The notes under the pieces are model-generated. The model ran no database searches, was not told where the DNA came from, and was given only the letters and a program-made list of their open reading frames with translations. Position numbers and translations under genes: made by a program. From Spongilla lacustris (lineage: Eukaryota; Porifera; Demospongiae; Spongillida; Spongillidae): DNA of 64,000 bases. This document shows positions 56,107 to 64,000 of the stretch, piece by piece; the first letter of the stretch is position 1, and each line of letters opens with the position of its first letter. The stretch spans positions 11,655,150 to 11,719,149 of the forward strand of contig OX442417.1 of the NCBI GenBank assembly GCA_949361645.1. Reading direction: 5' to 3'.

Positions 56107-58011
56107 ATGGTACAAGCCCCTCCCTCATAAGTAGAATCCAACATACTTGTACATGTACAGTAGCTGCAAGACTAACCCTGAGGCACATGTGCACGTGCAC
56201 ACACACATACACACACAAACATACACGTACACACACAAACACACCAGACGGTACAAGCCCCTCCCTCACAAGTAGTAGTAGTCCTTAGAAGTACAACCTA
56301 CATGCACATGTACTTGTATCTGCCATAGGTTCACTCCACTGTAGTGTCTACATGTAGTAGTGTCCACTCAAACATGTACATGTACACGTAGCTGGTTTAT
56401 AATGCATAGCTTGGTTTACTGCATAGCTTGCACTGTGCTAAAACAATGTTATACTGCAGAGTATATTAAGTTGTATTATTCTAGAATACAAGTGTTATAC
56501 AATTAAAGCGTATAACGGCAACATCCGCTGGCGTATTCTGCTGTTATACCACTACCAAAGATGCACTGCGAGTATACTACTGTTATACAACACTCTCGTT
56601 ACCAGACCCAACATGACGGCATTGTGTAGTCTCGTACCCAGACGTATTAATAATCTGGGTACGAGACTATGTGCAACAGTATGCGCGTGAGCAAACTTTT
56701 GAACAGATACGAATCGCCTTTTCTCAAGCCTTGGAGGAGTCTGGGACAGCAATGTAACTGTTAGCAGCTACATATTGGTGTGTGTTGATCGCTCCGATCG
56801 TTAAATACTCCGTACTGAGTACAGTATGTTCCATGACGGCTACTTTCATCTGATCATGCTCGTAAATTGGTAAGAATCCATGTGGCCCATACATGTACGT
56901 GGTGCATTCCGCTAGGTTGGCTCCTGCCAAATACCATAGAATTGGGCTCCGTTATTTAACAAATGGGTAGCCCTTTGTCAGCTCTTAATTCGTGTGTCTG
57001 AGTATAGTACAATCCCATGTACGAAACGTAAAAAACTTGTGTCTAGGAGTGATATAAAGGAGTGCGTTAATTGATGTGCGTGTCTAGGACTGTACATGTG
57101 AAGAGTTTTGTTGATACGTGTGTAAGCTAGTGAAGTGAGAGGTGTAGAAACTATTTTGTGTATAGTAGTGAATATCAACACTCTAGATATCCTGTACACA
57201 TAGCAATTCCAATTGCAGCAGCGGCGTAGCATTAGCACTTGCTAGAGAGGCTGCACAGGCGTGTGCATAGGCCTACATGTAGCGCACACGCAATACATTT
57301 TAACGAAGTAGACCGTTGAAAACTGATTAAAATATTATTTGTAAAATCCATCAGAACATTGGATGTGATGTTGTGTAGACTCTGACACTCACACAACCTG
57401 TGATGGACATTTGTCCCCATGAGTGCGCGTGTTCAAGTGGGTGTATTTCTCACCATGGTAGTCACCATTCCATTTATACTCATTAAAGGCATATGTAAGC
57501 ACATCTCTGTTGAGTTTGTGTGGGAATTTGATGTTATCCGATCACCGGATAGGCAGGTACAGCAGAATAACTCGTGTTAGATATACAGGCCTCTAATGCT
57601 GGAACTGAATTTCTGGAATGGAATAAATTTGGTTCAATGCCTTCACTTTGACCATATTAGGATGCTTACATATGTTCATGTCTATAAACATTCAATGGAC
57701 AGGTGCTAAGGCCATTATGCTTGCATGTGGCATAAGCATATTTATAAGACATGTACAGTAAAATTTGGGTAATGTGGTCACCTTGATATGTTCACATGCT
57801 ATAGGGCACTGAGCTGATCCTGGGTGTGCTATAGTGATCTGATCCCCAAGTGTAATGGTAGGGAGGGTGGATGTGGTGGCTCTAATGTTTACAGGTAGAG
57901 GTAGGGAAACAGATGTTCCCCTCCCTCTTTCTTTCTGTTTCCCTCCCTCCATTTATCAGTGCCCCACCCACCCTACTCTCCTCATCCTCTGCCCCTCCCA
58001 TGCTCCCTCAG
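55629..58011. other. Intergenic stretch with microsatellites and repeat pieces
   Basis: CAGTGATGGATCCAGG at about 55841 matches the start of the CAG...CTG element family. A CA microsatellite lies at about 56062-56104, and a CA/TACA-rich tract near 56190-56240; around both, TGGTACAAGCCCCTCCCTCA-like and CGGTACAAGCCCCTCCCTCA words repeat (a local duplication of ~150 bp). No exon is supported before 58012. Confidence 0.45.
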
Positions 58012-58095
58012 CTGCAGTTGGCAGGTAACCCTATTGCTGCCCATCAGGAATATCGTGTCAAGGTCGCTGCACACCTCTCCAAAGAGATTGTACAT
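58012..58095 (+). CDS. Candidate isolated exon before the minisatellite
   Basis: 84 nt, 28 codons (LQLAGNPIAAHQEYRVKVAA and on). It is preceded by a long pyrimidine tract and CTCCCTCAG and followed by GTAGGT, so both splice borders are good and the phase is 0-0. It looks like real coding sequence by composition but has no recognised family. If real, the 24-bp minisatellite starts inside the next intron. Confidence 0.4.
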
Positions 58096-58112
58096 GTAGG
58101 TCACATGCTGTG

Positions 58113-61100
58113 TCTCTTATGTGCACAAGGGGAGTGTCACTGGTGCGCATGAGGGGAGTGTCACTGGTGCGCACAAGGGGAGTGTCACTGGTGCGCACAA
58201 GGGGAGTGTCACTGGTGCGCACAAGGGGAGTGTCACTGGTGTGCGCAAGGGGTGTGTCACTAGTGCGCACAAGGGGAGTGTCACTGGTGCGCACAAGGGG
58301 ATTGTCACTAGTGTGCACGAGGGGAGTGTCACTGGTGCGCATAAGGGGAGTGTCACTGGTGCACACAAGGGGAGTGTCACTGGTGCGCACAAGGGGAGTG
58401 TCACTGGTGCGCACAAGGGGAGTGTCACTGGTGCGCACAAGTGGGGTGTCACTTATGCGCACAAGGGGAGTGTCACTGGTGCGCACAAGGGGATTGTCAC
58501 TGGTGCGCACAAGGGGAGTGTCACTGGTGCGCACAAGGGGAGTGTCACTGGTGCGCACAAGGGGAGTGTCACTAGTGCGCACAAGTGGAGTGTCACTTAT
58601 GCGCACAAGTGGAGTGTCACTGGTGCACACAACGGGAGTGTCACTGGTGCGCACAAGGGGAGTGTCACTGGTGCGCACAAGGGGAGTGTCACTGGTGCGC
58701 ACAAGGGGAGTGTCACTGGTGCGCACAAGTGGGGTGTCACTTATGCGCACAAGGGGAGTGTCACTGGTGCGCACAAGGGGATTGTCACTGGTGCGCACAA
58801 GGGGAGTGTCACTGGTGCGCATAAGGGGAGTGTCACTGGTGCACACAAGGGGAGTGTCACTGGTGCGCACAAGGGGAGTGTCACTGGTGCGCACAAGGGG
58901 AGTGTCACTGGTGCGCACAAGTGGAGTGTCACTTATGCGCACAAGGGGAGTGTCACTTATGCGCACAAGGGGAGTGTCACTTGTGAGCACAAGGGGAGTG
59001 TCACTGGTGCGCACAAGGGGAGTGTCACTGGTGTGCGCAAGGGGTGTGTCACTAGTGCGCACAAGGGGAGTGTCACTGGTGTGCGCAAGGGGTGTGTCAC
59101 TAGTGTGGACAAGGGGAGTGTCACTGGTGTGCGCAAGGGGTGTGTCACTGGTGCGCACAAGGGGAGTGTCACTGGTGCGCACAAGGGGAGTGTCACTGGT
59201 GCGCACGAGGGGAGTGTCACTAGTGCGCACGAGGGGAGTGTCACTGGTGCGCACGAGGGGAGTGTCACTGGTGCGCACAAGGGGAGTGTCACTGGTGCAC
59301 ACAAGGGGAGTGTCACTGGTGCGCACAAGGGGAGTGTCACTGATGCGCACAAGTGGGGTGTCACTTATGCGCACAAGGGGAGTGTCACTGGTGCGCACAA
59401 GGGGAGTGTCACTTGTGCGCACAAGGGGAGTGTCACTGGTGCGCACAAGGGGAATGTCATAGGTGCGCACAAGGGGAGTGTCACTGGTGCGCACAAGGGG
59501 AGTGTCACTGGTGCGCACAAGGGGAGTGTCACTAGTGCGCACAAGTGGAGTGTCACTTATGCGCACAAGTGGAGTGTCACTGGTGCACACAACGGGAGTG
59601 TCACTGGTGCGCACAAGGGGAGTGTCACTGGTGCGCACAAGGGAAGTGTCACTGGTGCGCACAAGGGGAGTGTCACTTGTGCGCACCAGGGGAGTGTCAC
59701 TGGTGCGCACAAGGGGAGTGTCACTGGTGCACACAAGGGGAGTGTCACTGGTGCGCACAAGGGGAGTGTCACTGGTGCGCACAAGGGGAGTGTCACTGGT
59801 GCGCACAAGTGGAGTGTCACTTATGCGCACAAGGGGAGTGTCACTGGTGCACACCAGGGAAGGTCACTGGTGCGCACAAGGGGAGTGTCACTGGTGCGCA
59901 CAAGTGGGGTGTCACTTATGCGCACAAGGGGAGTGTCACTGGTGCGCACAAGGGGAGTGTCACTTGTGCGCACAAGGGGAGTGTCACTGGTGCGCACAAG
60001 GGGAATGTCATAGGTGCGCACAAGGGGAGTGTCACTGGTGCGCACAAGGGGAGTGTCACTGGTGCGCACAAGGGGAGTGTCACTAGTGCGCACAAGTGGA
60101 GTGTCACTTATGCGCACAAGTGGAGTGTCACTGGTGCACACAACGGGAGTGTCACTGGTGCGCACAAGGGGAGTGTCACTGGTGCGCACAAGGGAAGTGT
60201 CACTGGTGCGCACAAGGGGAGTGTCACTTGTGCGCACGAGGGGAGTGTCACTGGTGCGCACAAGGGGAGTGTCACTGGTGCACACAAGGGGAGTGTCACT
60301 GGTGCGCACAAGGGGAGTGTCACTGGTGCGCACAAGGGGAGTGTCACTGGTGCGCACATATGGAGTGTCACTTATGCGCACAAGGGGAGTGTCACTGGTG
60401 CACACCAGGGAAGGTCACTGGTGCGCACAAGTTGAGTGTCACTGGTGCACACAAGGGGAGTGTCACTGGTGCGCACAAGTGGAGTGTCACTTATGCGCAC
60501 AAGGGGAGTGTCACTGCTGCACACAAGGGGAGTGTCACTTGTGCGCTCAAGGGGAGTGTCACTCGTGAGCACATGGGGAGTGTCACTCGTGCGCACAAGT
60601 GGAGTCACTTATGCGCACAAGGGGAGTGTCACTGGTGCACACAAGGGGAGTGTCACTAGTGCGCACAAGTGGAGTGTCACTTATGCGCACAAGTGGGTAT
60701 CACTGGTGCACACAAGGGGAGTGTCACTAGTGCGCACAAGGGGAGTGTCACTGGTGCGCACAAGGGGAGTGTCACTGGTGCGCACAAGTGGGGTGTCACT
60801 TATGCGCACAAGGGGAGTGTCACTAGTGCGCACAAGGGGAGTGTCGCTGGTGCGCACAAGGGGAGTGTTGCTGGTGCGCACAAGGGGAGTGTCGCTGGTG
60901 CGCACAAGGGGAGTGACACTGGTGCGCACAAGGGGAGTGTCACTTATGCGCACAAGGGGAGTGTCATTGGTGCACACAAGGGGAGTGTCACTTGTGCGCA
61001 CCAGGGGATTGTCACTGGTGCGCACAAGTCGAGTGTCACTGGTGCACACAAGGGGAGTGTCACTGGTGCGCACAAGAGGAGTGTCACTGGTGCGCACAAG

Positions 61101-64000
61101 GGGAGTGTCACTGGTGCGCACAAGTGGGGTGTCACTTATGCGCACAAGGGGAGTGTCACTAGTGCGCACAAGGGGAGTGTCGCTGGTGCGCACAAGGGGA
61201 GTGTCACTGGTGCGCACAAGTGGAGTGTCACTTATGCGCACAAGTGGAGTGTCACTGGTGCACACAACGGGAGTGTCACTGGTGCGCACAAGGGGAGTGT
61301 CACTGGTGCGCACAAGGGGAGTGTCACTGGTGCGCACAAGGGGAGTGTCACTGGTGCGCACAAGTGGGGTGTCACTTATGCGCACAAGGGGAGTGTCACT
61401 GGTGCGCACAAGGGGATTGTCACTGGTGCGCACAAGGGGAGTGTCACTGGTGCGCATAAGGGGAGTGTCACTGGTGCACACAAGGGGAGTGTCACTGGTG
61501 TGCACAAGGGGAGTGTCACTGGTGCGCACAAGGGGAGTGTCACTGGTGCGCACAAGTGGAGTGTCACTTATGCGCACAAGGGGAGTGTCACTTATGCGCA
61601 CAAGGGGAGTGTCACTTGTGAGCACAAGGGGAGTGTCACTGGTGCGCACAAGGGGAGTGTCACTGGTGTGCGCAAGGGGTGTGTCACTAGTGCGCACAAG
61701 GGGAGTGTCACTGGTGTGCGCAAGGGGTGTGTCACTAGTGTGGACAAGGGGAGTGTCACTGGTGTGCGCAAGGGGTGTGTCACTGGTGCGCACAAGGGGA
61801 GTGTCACTGGTGCGCACAAGGGGAGTGTCACTGGTGCGCACGAGGGGAGTGTCACTAGTGCGCACGAGGGGAGTGTCACTGGTGCGCACGAGGGGAGTGT
61901 CACTGGTGCGCACAAGGGGAGTGTCACTGGTGCACACAAGGGGAGTGTCACTGGTGCGCACAAGGGGAGTGTCACTGATGCGCACAAGTGGGGTGTCACT
62001 TATGCGCACAAGGGGAGTGTCACTGGTGCGCACAAGGGGAGTGTATATTGTGCGCACAAGGGGAGTGTCACTGGTGCGCACAAGGGGAATGTCATAGGTG
62101 CGCACAAGGGGAGTGTCACTGGTGCGCACAAGGGGAGTGTCACTGGTGCGCACAAGGGGAGTGTCACTAGTGCGCACAAGTGGAGTGTCACTTATGCGCA
62201 CAAGTGGAGTGTCACTGGTGCACACAACGGGAGTGTCACTGGTGCGCACAAGGGGAGTGTCACTGGTGCGCACAAGGGAAGTGTCACTGGTGCGCACAAG
62301 GGGAGTGTCACTTGTGCGCACCAGGGGAGTGTCACTGGTGCGCACAAGGGGAGTGTCACTGGTGCACACAAGGGGAGTGTCACTGGTGCGCACAAGGGGA
62401 GTGTCACTGGTGCGCACAAGGGGAGTGTCACTGGTGCACACAAGGGGAGTGTCACTGGTGCGCACAAGGGGAGTGTCACTGGTGCGCACAAGTGGAGTGT
62501 CACTTATGCGCACAAGGGGAGTGTCACTGGTGCACACCAGGGAAGGTCACTGGTGCGCACAAGGGGAGTGTCACTGGTGCGCACAAGTGGGGTGTCACTT
62601 ATGCGCACAAGGGGAGTGTCACTGGTGCGCACAAGGGGAGTGTCACTTGTGCGCACAAGGGGAGTGTCACTGGTGCGCACAAGGGGAATGTCATAGGTGC
62701 GCACAAGGGGAGTGTCACTGGTGCGCACAAGGGGAGTGTCACTGGTGCGCACAAGGGGAGTGTCACTAGTGCGCACAAGTGGAGTGTCACTTATGCGCAC
62801 AAGTGGAGTGTCACTGGTGCACACAACGGGAGTGTCACTGGTGCGCACAAGGGGAGTGTCACTGGTGCGCACAAGGGAAGTGTCACTGGTGCGCACAAGG
62901 GGAGTGTCACTTGTGCGCACGAGGGGAGTGTCACTGGTGCGCACAAGGGGAGTGTCACTGGTGCACACAAGGGGAGTGTCACTGGTGCGCACAAGGGGAG
63001 TGTCACTGGTGCGCACAAGGGGAGTGTCACTGGTGCGCACATATGGAGTGTCACTTATGCGCACAAGGGGAGTGTCACTGGTGCACACCAGGGAAGGTCA
63101 CTGGTGCGCACAAGTTGAGTGTCACTGGTGCACACAAGGGGAGTGTCACTGGTGCGCACAAGTGGAGTGTCACTTATGCGCACAAGGGGAGTGTCACTGC
63201 TGCACACAAGGGGAGTGTCACTTGTGCGCTCAAGGGGAGTGTCACTCGTGAGCACATGGGGAGTGTCACTCGTGCGCACAAGTGGAGTCACTTATGCGCA
63301 CAAGGGGAGTGTCACTGGTGCACACAAGGGGAGTGTCACTAGTGCGCACAAGTGGAGTGTCACTTATGCGCACAAGTGGGTATCACTGGTGCACACAAGG
63401 GGAGTGTCACTAGTGCGCACAAGGGGAGTGTCACTGGTGCGCACAAGGGGAGTGTCACTGGTGCGCACAAGTGGGGTGTCACTTATGCGCACAAGGGGAG
63501 TGTCACTAGTGCGCACAAGGGGAGTGTCGCTGGTGCGCACAAGGGGAGTGTTGCTGGTGCGCACAAGGGGAGTGTCGCTGGTGCGCACAAGGGGAGTGAC
63601 ACTGGTGCGCACAAGGGGAGTGTCACTTATGCGCACAAGGGGAGTGTCATTGGTGCACACAAGGGGAGTGTCACTTGTGCGCACCAGGGGATTGTCACTG
63701 GTGCGCACAAGTCGAGTGTCACTGGTGCACACAAGGGGAGTGTCACTGGTGCGCACAAGAGGAGTGTCACTGGTGCGCACAAGGGGAGTGTCACTGGTGC
63801 GCACAAGTGGGGTGTCACTTATGCGCACAAGGGGAGTGTCACTAGTGCGCACAAGGGGAGTGTCGCTGGTGCGCACAAGGGGAGTGTTGCTGGTGCGCAC
63901 AAGGAGTGTCGCTGGTGCGCACAAGGGGAGTGTCGCTGGTGCGCACAAGGGGAGTGTCACTGGTGCGCTCAAGGGGAGTGTCACTGGTGCGCACAAGGGG
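58113..64000. repeat. 24-bp minisatellite, ~245 copies, runs off the window
   Basis: The unit is 24 bp and contains two palindromic cores, AGTGTCACT and GTGCGCAC, joined by AAGGGG. Variants (GGGGTGTCACTTATGCGC, AAGGGGATTGTC, CGAGGGG, GTGTGCGCAAGGGGTGT) mark higher-order structure. GGAATGTCAT occurs at 59451, 60002, 62086 and 62685, giving offsets of 2635 and 2683, and an inner duplication of 551/599. Because 24 is divisible by three, single variants rarely create stops, and long frames exist on both strands (for example 598 aa on minus, 675 aa on plus); none is credible as a gene. Confidence 0.97.

Noticed and set aside
58058..63996. Open frames of up to 675 codons on both strands
   Set aside because: They are products of a 24-bp repeat unit divisible by three. 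They overlap each other across frames and strands and have no non-repetitive start or domain.
58113..64000. CRISPR-like regular repeats
   Set aside because: Units are directly adjacent with no unique spacers, and the genome is eukaryotic; it is a minisatellite.

Overview
This is eukaryotic (metazoan) DNA: AT-rich, with very short GT-AG introns (about 50-80 nt), split extracellular-domain genes, microsatellites, and many DNA-transposon and Gypsy remnants. The lineage-typical combination of a huge calcium-binding EGF array with NIDO-AMOP-VWD domains, compact introns and frequent ACATGTACATG-type words suggests a demosponge such as Amphimedon. That species guess is inference, not proof.

Left third (4358-25411, + strand): one very large gene, 5' end not seen, with 76 exons that I could join. 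The joined exons total 11,042 nt and stay in a single frame to a TAG at 25411, about 3,680 residues. The order is: a Cys-rich exon, one divergent EGF, 54 near-identical 41-residue EGF exons (4689-14300), a 4-kb intron, seven more divergent EGFs, NIDO, AMOP, VWD with a GDPH site, a post-VWD module, three EGF-like modules, a membrane-proximal domain, one transmembrane helix and a cytoplasmic tail. It is a MUC4/SUSD2-like type I surface protein on a giant EGF stalk. A 347-bp two-exon unit has been amplified inside the array.

Middle (25683-34179): a nest of DNA elements that all start TGT, end ACA and sit on CCGG. Four of the five have intact CCGG duplications on both sides. Their inverted termini are built from alternating short palindromes. 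The pattern matches what is known of Ginger1 transposons (CCGG target, long inverted repeats), but no integrase gene was seen, so they look non-autonomous.

Right of that (34180-57957): a graveyard of mobile DNA. It includes a 270-bp foldback hairpin, a 1.5-kb element with a decayed Ulp1-protease plus PHD-finger gene and a TGTT duplication confirmed by an empty paralogous site, hAT-like elements, MITEs carrying AAGATGGCGG, three decayed Gypsy pol fragments, and a ~1-kb inverted-repeat element made of minisatellite. Two small sets of plausible host-like exons (about 47.8-48.3 kb and 55.0-55.5 kb) and one isolated candidate exon at 58.0 kb are present.

Right end (58113-64000, running off the window): a 24-bp minisatellite of roughly 245 copies with a higher-order period near 2.64-2.68 kb. 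The long open frames over it, on both strands, follow from the unit being a multiple of three.
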